From Spiroplasma chrysopicola DF-1 (GTDB lineage Bacteria > Bacillota_I > Bacilli_A > Mycoplasmatales > Mycoplasmataceae): a stretch of 64,000 nucleotides of DNA. The translations under genes were made by a program, and so were the position numbers. The stretch lies in assembly GCF_000400935.1 (NCBI RefSeq), contig NC_021280.1, forward strand, positions 558,001 to 622,000. The letters run 5' to 3'. Positions 22,216-33,182 of the stretch are shown here, one piece after another. Each line of letters opens with the position of its first letter. Position 1 is the stretch's first letter. Under the pieces are notes generated by a model. It did no database searches, was not told the DNA's origin, and was given only the letters and a program-made list of their open reading frames with translations.

Positions 22216-22938
22216 TTAGCACAAGTCATTTGTTGCTGATGTCACTAATTCTTTGATCGCAATGCGTTGTGGTAATTGATAAAGATATAACATCATTGCC
22301 GCTAAATCTTCAGCTTTTAGACCGTTATCAATTGCTTTTTTAGTTGCTTGATAACTTGCCAAAATATCAGCATTTTTGACAGAAGTTAATAAATTGGTAT
22401 CAACAATAGCTGGGGCTAAAACACTAACTCGGACATTAAATGGTCCTAATTCTTTGCGAATTTCTTCACTAATAGCGTGAACAGCATATTTTGTTCCACA
22501 ATAAACACTATGATTAGCAAAAGTATAACGGCCAGCGACTGATGAAACATTAATAATTGTTCCGTGCCGACGTTCTTTCATCCCATTAACAACAGCATGA
22601 ATGCCATTTAAAACACCCTTAATATTAATATCAACTAAATTATATTGATCAGTTAATGGTTGATCATAAATTTTATCTAATGGCATTATTCCAGCATTAT
22701 TAATTAATAAATCGGCGGGTCCATATTGTGCTTCGGCCGCTTTAATTGCTTTGTTTAAACTTTCAAAATCAGTCACATCAACTTGTGCACAAATTGCTTC
22801 TGGTAATTGCAATTGTTCTAACAATTCTTTACGCCGAGCAATTAACAGTAACGGATAACCTTCCTTACTAAAAGCAATGGCAGTTGCTTTGCCAATTCCT
22901 GATGATGCTCCTGTGATGATTACTAGTGGTTTTTTCAT
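22216..22938 (-). CDS. Short-chain dehydrogenase/reductase (classical SDR)
   Basis: An NAD(P)H oxidoreductase with a Rossmann fold, 240 residues. Shows the cofactor motif TGASSGIGKA, NNAG, the catalytic Ser (NVSSVAG) and YxxxK (YCGTK). An ATG at 22962 is in frame, but a GGGAGGAAAC ribosome site lies immediately before ATG 22938 (MKKPLV), which is chosen. Arg residues after the second strand (IARRKE) suggest NADP(H). Substrate unknown. The 57-base gap to tkt downstream allows co-transcription. Confidence 0.9.
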   Translation of the reverse strand: MKKPLVIITGASSGIGKATAIAFSKEGYPLLLIARRKELLEQLQLPEAICAQVDVTDFESLNKAIKAAEAQYGPADLLINNAGIMPLDKIYDQPLTDQYNLVDINIKGVLNGIHAVVNGMKERRHGTIINVSSVAGRYTFANHSVYCGTKYAVHAISEEIRKELGPFNVRVSVLAPAIVDTNLLTSVKNADILASYQATKKAIDNGLKAEDLAAMMLYLYQLPQRIAIKELVTSATNDLC

Positions 22939-23280
22939 AATGTTTCCTCCCATGCATTTCAATTATACCGTAAAAGATGAAACAAACCTTAAAAAATTTG
23001 ATAAAATAACATTAATAATTTAACTTAATTATTCCGAAAAGAGGGTAAACAAATGAAAAAATACTTATTTAAAAGTCGAGATGATGTTTTATAACTTAGT
23101 TAGGAAAAACAAGGAAAAATTTTAATAATTAATAACAATTTTATATTTATCATAAAAAAAATGGAGAGCAAAAAATGAAAAAAACTTTTTTAAATCAACA
23201 TATAATTTCTGCCACAATAAATTGTTTTTCCCTGATAGTCTCAATGTTGCACTTTGATTAAAAAAGTGCGACAGATATTG
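22939..23280 (+). promoter_or_regulatory. Leader region of the 23281-25117 transporter unit, with two short ORFs and a hairpin
   Basis: No full gene is present. Two short plus-strand frames each have a good ribosome site: 23053-23094 (13 residues, after GAGGGTAAAC) and 23175-23261 (28 residues, hydrophobic centre, after GGAGAG). A perfect 7-bp hairpin, GCACTTT (23249-23255) with AAAGTGC (23262-23268), covers the second stop codon, 13 bases before the S-component ATG. This may be a leader-peptide control region, or the decayed 5' end of a gene. Confidence 0.5.
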
Positions 23281-23922
23281 ATGATCGAAAAAAATTCAAA
23301 TTGTGGTGTTACTTTTAAACTCATTTTTGAAATAGCTATAATCGCTTTATTAAGTAGTTTTACTTTTGTCTTAAACTTAGTTTTTCGGTTCCTTCCAGGC
23401 TTTAATTTTTTACCCTTTATGGTTATTATCACAACAATTGTTTTTCGTTATAATATTGCCCTTGGCATTATTAACATCAGTAGTATGCTACAATTTTTGT
23501 TAGCAGAAGCCATGATTGAAATGGTTTTCATCATGTTGTTATTTAATCTTTATGGGATTTTAATTTTTATCTTACGAAAATATTTGATTCGATGATGATG
23601 AATCTTAATTATCTTAATGCCAGTATTAATTTTAGGAATGCGATTAACTAATTATTTAGTATGACTTTTAATCTATAATGTTTCAACGGCAAATGTATTA
23701 TTCTTAAAAAATACCTTAAAAGATGATATTTTATTTACTTTATATTTAATTTTACCCTTTACCTTATATCCGCTTTTTTGACGCGTTTTAATGTTATATC
23801 AAAATAAATGACCTTTTATTTTTAATAAATTCTTTTTAACTGTTAAGAGAGTTAATTTGTATCAACGCAAACAAAATAATAAAAATATTTTAAAACAGAA
23901 AGGAGTACCATATGAAGAATAA
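23281..23922 (+). CDS. Integral membrane protein, ECF S-component-like
   Basis: 213 residues with about five to six hydrophobic segments. The opening part (KLIFEIAIIALLSSFTFVLN, then FRFLPGFNFLPFM) has the look of ECF-transporter substrate-binding proteins, whose first helix is followed by a Pro/Gly-rich loop; the substrate cannot be told. The ATG at 23281 has no clear ribosome site. The frame is open back to 23239 with TTG or GTG alternatives, and a hairpin and a short ORF end immediately before, so translation may be coupled. The stop at 23922 overlaps the next gene's start by 11 bases. Confidence 0.6.
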
Positions 23923-25117
23923 AATGATTCCTTGAAAAATAACCCTTTTTTGGCAAGGAGCTCTTGTGGGCACAATTTTTTCGTTATTCCCAACAATAAT
24001 TTATTTTAACCTTGGATTAAACTGAATGTGACTTTTTTTACTAGTACCATTAATGATGTTTTTTATAACCCCACTTTGAATGCGGTTAAAAACAAAAATT
24101 GGTAATCAAAAAGTCTTGCAAATAAATAGTTGTTTCTTATTTATCTTTTTAATAACCCTAATGATTATTAATGCTTTTAATCCTAATAATTATTTAGCTT
24201 TATTTATTATTAATTTAATCTTAATAGGGATTTTTACCGCCGGGTTAGTTCCCTTTACTATGGAAATAACTCGTAGTTATACAATTAAAAATGAAATTAA
24301 ATTTAATCCCAATCTGATTTTTAACCTGGGGTTGGTGTTATTAATTTTAATCCCCTTTCTTATTATGTTCTTAACAAAAGATCAAATGCAAAACATTATT
24401 CTTGGAAGTTATTTAGGAGTTCTTGGGTTAATTAATTTAATTTTAGTTTTAACTAATCAAGATATTAAAGGTGAAAATATTACCTTTAATTTAAAAGATA
24501 CTAATTTCAAAGAACTTTTAAAAAATAAGGATTTCCAAAAATATTTATTTACAAGCAGTTTTTTAAACGGGATAATTGAATTTTTTGGTTATGTTTTACC
24601 AATTTTAGTTTTCCCAATAACGCCGACTTTAATTATTGTAATTGGGGTCTTATATTTTATTCGAAAAAGTGCTTATTTATTAGGTTATACCCTTAAGATT
24701 AATAATAACAGTTATCGGTTACTAATAACTATTATTAGTTTCATTAGCCTAGCATTGCTTTTTAGTACTTTCTTAATAACTACTTTGTTTACAAGCAACT
24801 TTTTTGCTTGACTATATTTAATTTTAGGACTTGGTTGTGGTTTTTTTGGCTTAGGATTTAGCCTTGGAATCATGCAACGTAAACAAAAAACTGAAATTAG
24901 CCAAATAGTTCCCGCTCATAACTTTAATCTAGCGATGATGGTACAACACGTTTTTGGTAATGCTATTATCAGTTTATTAATTAGTGCTATTTGTTTACCG
25001 CTATTAATTACTTTTAATGCTAATAATCTAATAATTTTAATAATTTATAGTGTTTTCGTTGGTATTGCAATTATTAGTTTGCCATTATTTCTAACAAAGC
25101 AAAAAATACGAAGTTAA
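23912..25117 (+). CDS. Major-facilitator-like multi-spanning transporter
   Basis: 401 residues, about twelve hydrophobic segments in two halves with a charged central loop (roughly residues 185-215, Lys/Asn/Asp-rich), the usual MFS organisation. The loop between segments 2 and 3 (MRLKTKIGNQKV) is a weak version of the MFS GxxxDrxGrr motif. Start ATG 23912 follows AGGAG within the end of the preceding gene, so the two are translationally coupled. Substrate unknown. Confidence 0.65.
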
Positions 25118-25131
25118 TTTAATTTAAGATA

Positions 25132-25162
25132 AAAACTCATTCAATTATGAATGAGTTTTTTT
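25132..25162 (+). terminator. Terminator after the transporter unit
   Basis: Stem AAAACTCATTC / GAATGAGTTTT with loop AATTAT, followed by T residues. It lies between convergent genes and may serve both strands. Confidence 0.88.
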
Positions 25163-25178
25163 AACGTTCTATTAAAAA

Positions 25179-26372
25179 TTATTTACGATAAATTGTAATA
25201 ATATTCCCGTCTTTATTACTTTGTAAAGTTAACTCAAAAAATTGACCTGTTTTAGCAATGTTTTTAGCAACTACTTGGATAATTTTATATTCTTCATTTT
25301 GATAAAATAACATATCACCTGGTTGATAAAGTCCTTCCCCAGTTTGATCATTGATTTCGGTTTTTTCATTATAATTATAATTATTTAAATCAAAACCAAC
25401 TTTTTCTTTGACAACTTCAGTTGTTCTAACTTCATCTCTAAAATTAATTTCTTGAATTTCAACTGTTCCTGTATTATCGTTCTCATCTAGTTCATTTAAG
25501 ACCTTCTCGACTTTCTTACGATCAAATATTGCACTTAACGATAATTTTTTTTCGGTTTGGGGCAAACTTGTTGATAAAAATTCTTGCGTTGGAAAGTTAT
25601 TAACAAAATTTTCTTCCCGTTTTGGCAAAATATATTCTTTTGGTTCTACTAAACTAACTGGGCGATTAACTACTTCTTGTTCGGTAGAAAGTTTTGGTAA
25701 AATATTTTCCCCTGGTGACTGATTTTGATCAGATATTAATTGTTCTTGTTTTTTCAAAATTCCATCTAAATCATCGTTTTTTACCGTTAAAAATGTTTGA
25801 TGTGTTTTTGTTGCCACTGATTGTTTTGCACTTTTTGGTGTTATTAAACCTGTAAATTTCTTTAAAGCTTTAACATCATAATGGAGTTTAACTAAAAACT
25901 CTTGAATATCATTCATATTTTGCTTAATTTCTGCTAATAAAATTTCCTCTGGCGATGTTTTTTCTTCTTTCGCTTCTTGAACTAGTTCTCTTTTATCATT
26001 TGAATGAAAAATTATCACTAAGATTAAAATAGCAACTGCTGTTCCTAAAATTGGAACAACAATAATTAATAAAATATAACCAATTTGATAGCCAATCAAA
26101 ATCATATCACTAACAGTTTGGGGAGTTACTGCAAACTTCATTGTTCAAAGATTTGCTAATGAAAATTGTAATAAATAAAATGGTGATAATAAATATTCAA
26201 CCGGAGCGATTTTATCATTGTTGGGAAATAGCAACGCTTGATTCCACTGGCTTGCTAATTCCGTATTAATCATTTTGCCAGTTGTTCCTAAGATAATTAG
26301 CGACAAAACAATTACTAAGAGCATCAACAAACTGACGATGAGAAGACTAATTTTTCACTTATTTTTAAACAT
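25179..26372 (-). CDS. Membrane protein with a long charged cytoplasmic region, function unknown
   Basis: 397 residues. Two hydrophobic segments (about residues 8-31 and 90-120) bracket a short outside loop. The remaining 275 residues are Glu/Lys/Asn-rich and presumably cytoplasmic, with predicted helix at about 135-180. The C-terminal 60 residues are compact: YQPGDMLFYQNEEYKIIQVV then FELTLQSNKDGNIITIYRK, resembling a small beta domain. Start ATG 26372 overlaps the pepQ stop as TAATG, so it is coupled to the peptidase. No family recognised. Confidence 0.75.
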
Positions 26373-27469
26373 TATTTTAAAATCAATTTTCTATCAGATT
26401 TTGTTAATAATTCATAGCCAGTTTCTGTTACTAAAATATCGTCTTCAATCCGTACTCCACCAAGATTAGGAATATAAATCCCCGGTTCAACGGTAATAAT
26501 CATCCCTGGTTCTAATGGTACTTGGCAAAAAGGAGAAACACGGGGAAATTCATGAATTTCAATTCCAACTCCATGACCTGTTGAATGAGTAAAAAATTCA
26601 CCATATCCTTTACTCTTAATATAATCGCGAGCAATTTGATCAATTGCTGAAGTCAAAACCCCTGGTTTAATTGCCTTAATGGCCGCATCTTGCGCTTCAT
26701 AAACAATCTGAAAAATTTCTTGCAGTTTTGCACTAGGTTGGCCAACCCCAATTGTCCGGGTTGTATCCGAACAAAACCCATTATAAATGCAACCAAAATC
26801 AATTGTAACTAAATCATTATTTTGAATTACTCGTTCTGTGGCTCGACCATGTGGTAATGCTCCTCGTTCCCCAGAAGCAACGATTGTATCAAAACTTGGT
26901 TTTTCGGCCCCTTCCCTAATAAAAGTATTAATAATCACTTGTTCAACTTCGCGTTCTGTCATGCCAGGTTTAATAACTGCTAAAACATTTTCAATAGCTA
27001 AATCCCCAATTGCACAAGCTTGCGCTAAAGCACTAATCTCCTTGTTTGTTTTAACTGCTCTTAATTCCGAAAAATCAATTGGAACTAAAGTAATTGGGGC
27101 AAGTTGTTTTTGTAAACCTTGATAATGTTGATAAGTTAAAAAATTACTTTCAAAGCCAAGGTTCTTTATATTATTAGCTATTAGTTTCTCTTTTAGCATT
27201 TGTAAAAATCCTCCGGGATTATTAGTAATCATTTCAGCAACATTTGTAACATTTTTCGCTTTTGCTTGGCCATCAGTAATATAACGACCATCTAAAAATA
27301 ATGTTGTTTGGGTTTTAGCAAATAGTAAATACCCCTCTGATGACATAAATTCTGACAATCAAAAACGATTTTCTGGTGAATGAAATAAAATCCCATCTAG
27401 GTTATTTTCCACTAATTTCGCCAATAATATTTTAGTTTTATCAATTTCCTTATTAAGATAAGTTTTCAT
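26372..27469 (-). CDS. pepQ: Xaa-Pro aminopeptidase/dipeptidase (M24 family)
   Basis: A cytoplasmic metallopeptidase that removes residues preceding proline. 365 residues. The N-terminal creatinase-like domain is followed by the pita-bread domain with all five metal ligands in place: Asp in TIDFGCIYNGFCSD (two Asp), His in STGHGVGIEIHE, Glu in VEPGIYIP and Glu in GVRIEDDIL. Start ATG 27469. Whether it is a dipeptidase (PepQ) or aminopeptidase P-like (YqhT/YpdF) cannot be told from sequence. Confidence 0.9.
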
Positions 27470-27523
27470 CTTTTTGTGGCTCCTTTAAATTAATCAATAT
27501 TTAACAAATTAATTTTAACAGCA

Positions 27524-29329
27524 TTATTGCTGTTTTTCTTTTTTCCCAATCAAATTTTTAATAATTGTTGTAATATCAGCAGGATAATCATTAGTTAAAC
27601 CATTGGTAAAACCATAATGAACTAGATTAAACTGCTGATTATTTGGAAAACAACTAGCAATTTTACTATACAATCCTGTTTGCGCTAAAACCTCTTCAAA
27701 AATAATAATTTTTTTATATTGATGGGCAAAAATTGTTGCTAACATCGTTTCATCAATGGGATTAATGAAACGAGCATTTACCAAGTCAATGTTATCCCCT
27801 TGGCTTGTTGTAATTGCTGTTTGGGCTTTAATAATATTGTTCCCATAAGTAATAATCAAATAGTCTGCTTGCGGGGTTTTAATTTGATATTCTCAACTGC
27901 CAATCGCAAAGGGAACAAAAGTCTCAGGGGAACTAAAAGTTATCCCTGATTTTGGATAGCGAATAAAAAACGGATTTCTGTTATTATTAAGGGCTAAAAC
28001 AAATAAATGCTTAAATTCTTGATCAGTTGCTGGTTGGGCAATTATCGCTAAATCTCCCATGCTATTTAAAAAACCAACATCATAAATCCCATGATGACTA
28101 TCTCCATCACCTGGTGATAAACTGGCGCGATCAACTAAAAAAATAACTGGTAAATGATTACGAATAATATCATGTAAAACTTGATCATAACAACGTTGTA
28201 AAAAAGTTGAATAAATACTTACCACAACTTTTTGCCCATCAAGGCTTAATCCTGATGCCAGTGCCACAGCGTGCTCTTCAGCTAAACCTACATCAATACA
28301 GTAGTTCTTATTATTATCCATAAATTCTTCAAGATATAACGATGACTGCATCGCGGCTGAAATTAAATAAAACTTTTCTGATGCTTGATGAAAACTTTTT
28401 TCCAATTGTTGGGCAACATAATAACTTCATTCGTGATCATGCTGGCTTACTAAACTATAAGAATGATATCGCTCTTGGACTTCTTGTTCCAATCCAAACC
28501 CATATCCTTTTTTGGTGTTAACATGAACTACAACTGACCCAGAGGTTTTCTTTGCCGCTTGTAGTCCTTTTTTTAATTCCTTAAAATTATGACCATTAAT
28601 GCGACCAATATAATCTAATTTAAATCCAGCAAAAATACTTGGAATCACAAAGGCGTGAATTATTTTTTCGACTAATAAATATCCCAATCAAAAAATTGTA
28701 AAGGGTGGGATATACTTCGTTACTTTCGCAATTTTAACACTCCATCGATAAAATCAACCGCGACGAACTTTGCTGACAGTAGTATGTAAAATATTAATAT
28801 TTTTTGAAATACTCATCCCATTATCATTTAAAACAATAATAATTTTGTTATTAATTGTTCCTAAATGGGTCAAAGCTTCTAAAGTTAAACCATTAGTAAA
28901 AGCAGCATCACCAAGGACACAAATAATATTATTATACTTGGGATTATAACTATACCCCATCGCAATTGATAATCCTGTTCCAGCATGACCGTTAGCTAAA
29001 AAATCATATTTACTCTCTTGGGGATGTTGAAAAGCAGCTAAGCCATTGCGTAAACGAATTGTGCTAAATGTTGTTTTACGATCAGTTAAAATTTTATAGG
29101 TATAGGTTTGATGGCCAGTATCAAAAATAATAATATCATTATTATCTAAATCAAAATTCTGTAATAAACTAATTGTTAATTCAACAACTCCTAAATTACT
29201 AGCTAGATGACCCCCATTTTTTGTAACTGTTTCAATAATTTCTTGGCGAAGGTCAGCAGCTAATTCAATTAACGCTTTGGTTTTGAGGTTTTTTAAATCT
29301 TTAAAATTTGAATAATCTGCTAGCTTCAT
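27524..29329 (-). CDS. dxs: 1-deoxy-D-xylulose-5-phosphate synthase
   Basis: Condenses pyruvate and glyceraldehyde 3-phosphate, opening the MEP isoprenoid pathway (also a source for thiamine and pyridoxal precursors elsewhere). 601 residues, slightly short of the usual 620. Motifs: GGHLASNLGVVELT, DTGHQTYTYKIL, the TPP site GDAAFTNGLTLEAL with NDNGMS, RINGHN, DVGLAEEHAVALASG and DRASLSPGDGDSHHG. Some spots vary from the common consensus (GDAA for GDGA, GRINGHN for GPVDGHD), as in other divergent mollicute enzymes. Start ATG 29329 follows AAGGAGTCC. Confidence 0.93.
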
Positions 29330-29341
29330 TATTTGGACTCC

Positions 29342-30010
29342 TTAGTATTTTTTTAAAAAGTAATTATTGCGTTGAATAAATTGATTAAAATATAATGGTG
29401 TAATTTTGGCGATAGCATATTGATATTCTCAAATAACATTTAACTTAATTTTGTAAAGATCAACATTTTCATAATCTTTAAAAATTTTTTTCATAACTGT
29501 TAAATTAATTAAAAAAGTTACTAAATAGCCATAGTTATAAAATAATTGATAATTTTCTTGTTGTAAAAATGGTTGAACATAAATTTGGGCAATAATAGAA
29601 TATAGTTGGTGAAAATTATAATAACGTTCTGTCTTATCATTTAAGTTATTTTGCTCAAAAATCTTTGCTTCTCAATTAAATTCAAATTTATTATTAATTA
29701 CTTTTTGACCTAAATCTTGTAATACCTTTAAAATTTGTTCTCCTTGTGCTTGGACTTTACTATTTTTAACATGCTGAAGATGATAGTAAATCAATAATAA
29801 TTTAATTAACATAATACTATCAAAATAGTCTTGTTCATTTAAATTTGCTAATCGAAGTAAATAAACAAAATTTTTAATAATTAAATCTTTTTTGTCAAAA
29901 GGTTTAAAATGACGCGAAATAATTCAGTTTAATTGTAATTTATTTAACCGGTGCAAAATTTTTAGATTATTTTTTTTAAGTCATCCTTTACGTTCAAAAA
30001 TTTGGGCCAT
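29342..30010 (-). CDS. Unknown helical protein at the ispA position
   Basis: 222 residues, rich in Leu, Tyr, Asn and Gln, apparently all helical; no signal peptide. Between xseB and dxs, where Bacillus has ispA (farnesyl diphosphate synthase). Neither DDxxD motif of prenyl synthases is present, and it is 70 residues shorter. Even so, the segment DSIMLIKLLLIYYHLQHVKN and the later GYLVTFLINLTVMKKIF...NVDLYKIK sit where the two Asp-rich helices of IspA would lie. It could be a decayed, non-catalytic relative or an unrelated protein. Its stop lies in the dxs ribosome site region, so it belongs to the same operon. Confidence 0.7.
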
Positions 30011-30019
30011 CTTTAACTC

Positions 30020-30241
30020 CTATTCAGTCACTGAAAAGTCACTAATTTTGTTATCTTGCACAATTTTTGTTACTTTGCTTTTAATATCTTGTAATTGTTG
30101 TTCAGCTTGCTTTGTTAAATTAATCCCCTTTTCAAAATTAGCAATTGCTAAATCTAATGGTAATTGATTATTTTCAAGTTCACTAACTACTGTTTTTAAC
30201 TCATCTAAAATTTCTTCAAATGATTTATTTTTTTGTTCCAT
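30020..30241 (-). CDS. xseB: Exodeoxyribonuclease VII small subunit
   Basis: 73 residues; the short three-helix XseB family, with [18 protein letters not shown] and [16 protein letters not shown] matching the conserved core. It binds XseA to form exonuclease VII, which degrades single-stranded DNA. Start ATG 30241 lies within xseA, overlapping its end by 17 bases. Confidence 0.92.
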   Translation of the reverse strand: MEQKNKSFEEILDELKTVVSELENNQLPLDLAIANFEKGINLTKQAEQQLQDIKSKVTKIVQDNKISDFSVTE

Positions 30242-31529
30242 TCGTTTTTTCTTCCTTCCCAACTTTATCAACTGTGGCAAAAATAATTCCATCATTAACT
30301 CTTGTGATAATTTTATCATTATTTTTAACGGCATTTGTTGTAAAAATAATTTTTTTTGATGTTTCCAAATAAGTAATACTATAACCGCGGGTAAGAGTTT
30401 TTAAGGGGCTTAATAAATCTAATTTCGCAATTAAGTTATTTTTATCATAGTTTTTTTGTTTTAAAAGATTTACTATTAAAGTTATTATTTTAGTTTCAAA
30501 ATTTTTAATTTGATTTAAATTATGACTAAAAAAAGTTTCTTTTAAATGAACAAATTTATTTTCAATTAATTGATAACTATTCAATTTTTGTTCATAAATT
30601 TGCAAAGGGTTTTTTAAGACTTGATTATTTTTATATGTAAGTACTTGCTGGGCGATTTTATCAACATTGTTTTTAATAATACTAATTAAAGTTTTTTGTT
30701 GTTGTAGTAAATAACGATATAATTCTTGTTGATTCGGAGTTGCTAATTCAGCAGCAGCAGTTGGGGTTGGCGCCCGTAAATCACTGACAAAATCTGCCAA
30801 GGTAAAATCAATTTCATGCCCAATCGCTGAAATTATTGGTATTGGTGACTGATAAATTGCTTCAACAACTGCTAATTCATTAAAACTTCACAAATCTTCA
30901 ATGCTTCCCCCACCACGGCCAACTATTAATACATCTAATCTAACATCAAAATTATTAGCTAACTTAATTTTATTAGCAATATCATATTTTGCCTCTTTTC
31001 CTTGGACTAAACAAGGAAATAGATAAATATTAACTTGCGGATAACGGCGATGAATTGTGGTAATAATATCCCGAATTGCCGCTCCAGTTGGGGCAGTAAT
31101 AACACCAATATTTTTTGGAAATCGAGGAATTGGCTGTTTTAGGGACTGGGCAAATCACCCTTGTTGTTCTAAACGAACTTTCAATTCTTCATATTGTTGG
31201 TATAGTTCACCAACACCATCTAAAGTTAAGACATTTACTTGTAAACTATAAGTGCCATAGGGTTCATATAACTTAATTGTCCCAATCGCAACTACTTTTA
31301 AACCTTCTTTTAAACTAAATTTTAAATTTTTGGCATTAAAATTAAACATAATTGCTTTTAGTTGAGAATCTTTATCTTTAATTGTAAAATAAAGATGACC
31401 AGTACTATGGCGCGTTAGATTTGAAACTTCACCTTGAATTGCAATATTAATTAAATTATTATCTTGTTCTAACATGGTTTTCAAATATTTATTAATTTCA
31501 CTAACAGTATATGTTTTAACACTAGCCAT
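30225..31529 (-). CDS. xseA: Exodeoxyribonuclease VII large subunit
   Basis: 434 residues. An N-terminal OB fold ([33 protein letters not shown]) is followed by the catalytic domain with [30 protein letters not shown] and [25 protein letters not shown], then a helical coiled-coil region and the C-terminal [10 protein letters not shown] motif. All family hallmarks are present. Start ATG 31529. Upstream is nusB as in Bacillus, though folD is missing between them. Confidence 0.95.
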
Positions 31530-31582
31530 TCTTTCCCTCTTTTCTACAATTAACTTAGGATAATTTAATGGGAAATTTAACC

Positions 31583-31963
31583 TTAAATTTGATCAAGAAC
31601 TTTATTAATATAATTAAGTTCTGTTAATTCACCATATTTTTTTAATATTTCTAATGCTTCATTAATAATAATTGCCCGGGCAACCTTTAAATATTTAATT
31701 TCATATGTACTATAAACTAACGTTGCCTTATGAAAATTACTTAGTCTTTCAAAATTTCAATCTTCAGCTAAATTTTGATTAATTAAAATGATAATCTCAT
31801 CAAAATGTTCTAATAGTTGATCAAAATTATTACTTTCTTCAATAGTTGTAATACTTTGTGAAAAATCAAACGCTTCCTGACGGGTAATAGTAAGATCATG
31901 ATTTAAGACAAAATGACGATATAATAAGTTAATAGCGTTTAAGCGCTCTTTTCGTTTTGACAC
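31583..31963 (-). CDS. nusB: Transcription antitermination factor NusB
   Basis: 126 residues, all-helical. The N-terminus KRKERLNAINLLYRHFV and C-terminal part IIINEALEILKKYGE...YINKVLDQI fit NusB, which binds boxA RNA with NusE/S10 in rRNA transcription. Sequence is divergent and the call leans on position directly before xseA. Start ATG 31963 follows AAAGGAG. Confidence 0.8.
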
Positions 31964-31975
31964 GATAATTCTCCT

Positions 31976-32641
31976 TTAAATTAAATGATATAAACAATAT
32001 AATCAATGTTTTTTAATCTGATGATTTTTCTTATTACTATGGATTGTTAAAATCTTATGTAAAGAAAAAATTGTTTCATCAGCTAAATAATCTGAACTAA
32101 GTTCATCATATTTTTCGATATGCTTAATTATATCACTTCCTGTTAATTCTTGGGTATTTAAAATATGAATATTACTATATTTTGTTAAGTCTTGAAAGGA
32201 TGTTTGCTCAGAGTATTTTAATAATTGTAAATTAATAACACAAGTTGCTAAAAATTGTTTTTGCTGTAAAAGTTCTAACACCTGATTAATAACAAATTGT
32301 TGGGTTACAATTGGGGAAGAAATATTTTGGTTGCCGTTACTTCAAACAGGATTTGTTAAAACAAATTCCCCCTCCAGCGAGATTATTTTGGCTTTAAAAA
32401 CATATAAATGTTTTCGTGTTAAGAGAATGCGGGGCAAATAATATGTTAATTTTGTTTTTTCATCATAAAACGCCACATTTTTAAAATATCAATAGTAATT
32501 AACGTTTTTTAAGTATTTTTTAACGACTTTATCTAAATCCTTATAATTTTCCGGTTTTAATTCAAGTTTTCAGGTTAATGGCGCTAATTTTAACGCTTGG
32601 CGACTCTGATTTACTTCTTTTTTTCAACGATATTTAGTCAT
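31976..32641 (-). CDS. Unknown protein, weakly NERD-like
   Basis: 221 residues, start ATG 32641 after AAGGAG, translated just ahead of nusB (12-base gap). No signal peptide or membrane segment. The centre (YYWYFKNVAFYDE..., LLTRKHLYVFKAKIISLEG, then NPVWSNGNQ) recalls the layout of NERD nuclease-related domains, but the usual ExK pair reads FKAK, so catalysis is doubtful. Basic N-terminus. The family call is inference; the gene itself is well supported. Confidence 0.7.
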
Positions 32642-32661
32642 GGCTTAGTTCTCCTTAAAGT

Positions 32662-32683
32662 AAAAAAGAAACATTTGTTTCTT
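32662..32683 (-). terminator. Terminator after the 32685 gene
   Basis: Stem AAGAAAC / GTTTCTT with an ATTT-type loop, followed on the minus strand by TTTTTT. It separates the cluster to the right from the nusB-xse-dxs transcript. Confidence 0.85.
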
Positions 32684-32684
32684 C

Positions 32685-33116
32685 TTAACGGTTTTTACGT
32701 TTCGTACGTTTTTGGCGATATTCTTCTTCTTCATTATTAATTAATTGCTCAAGCAAGTTTTTATTATATTGTTGTGTTAACTCTTTTGAATATGAAAGAA
32801 GATGATCATTTAAGCGAATATGAACTTCGTCAATAATTAACGGTTCAGGAGTTTCGTTTAAATCTAAGAGGTACAATTCATTAGTAAATAAATATAAAGA
32901 TTTATTATTTAACTTAATATTTTTTAATAAAACATATTCTTTACGATTTGCAATATCTGCCACTTGGTCTTCAAAATATATTCGGTAATACAAATAGTTA
33001 CTATTTTCATTACGTGAATTAAAAAATAACCTTTTTTTATGACTACGATCAATACAAATTAATGATTCATCTTTAAGACGGTAAACATGTCGACTTTTAA
33101 GTTCTAATTTTGGCAA
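32685..33116 (-). CDS. Small basic/acidic protein of unknown function
   Basis: 143 residues. The start is TTG 33116, supported by GAGGG seven bases upstream; no ATG fits. The first 95 residues alternate strands (HVYRLKDESLICIDR, YVLLKNIKLNNKSLYLFTNELYLLD), suggesting a small beta domain; the end is helical with an EEEEYRQKRTKRKNR charged tail. No membrane segment. It lies downstream of the Lys-Arg-Pro gene cluster, past a weak terminator. Confidence 0.7.
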   Translation of the reverse strand: MPKLELKSRHVYRLKDESLICIDRSHKKRLFFNSRNENSNYLYYRIYFEDQVADIANRKEYVLLKNIKLNNKSLYLFTNELYLLDLNETPEPLIIDEVHIRLNDHLLSYSKELTQQYNKNLLEQLINNEEEEYRQKRTKRKNR

Positions 33117-33148
33117 AATAATCCCTCATTTACTGATTGTTTTTAATA

Positions 33149-33168
33149 AAAATAACTTCGTGTTATTT
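33149..33168 (-). terminator. Weak terminator after the 33183 gene
   Basis: Stem AATAAC / GTTATT with loop TTCGT, followed on the minus strand by TTTATTAAAAA. Short stem, so partial read-through into the 33116 gene is likely. Confidence 0.5.
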
Positions 33169-33182
33169 ATTAATATTATAAA

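Noticed and set aside
26838-27122. Plus-strand open frame opposite pepQ
   Set aside because: No start signal; the antisense strand encodes the conserved peptidase core.
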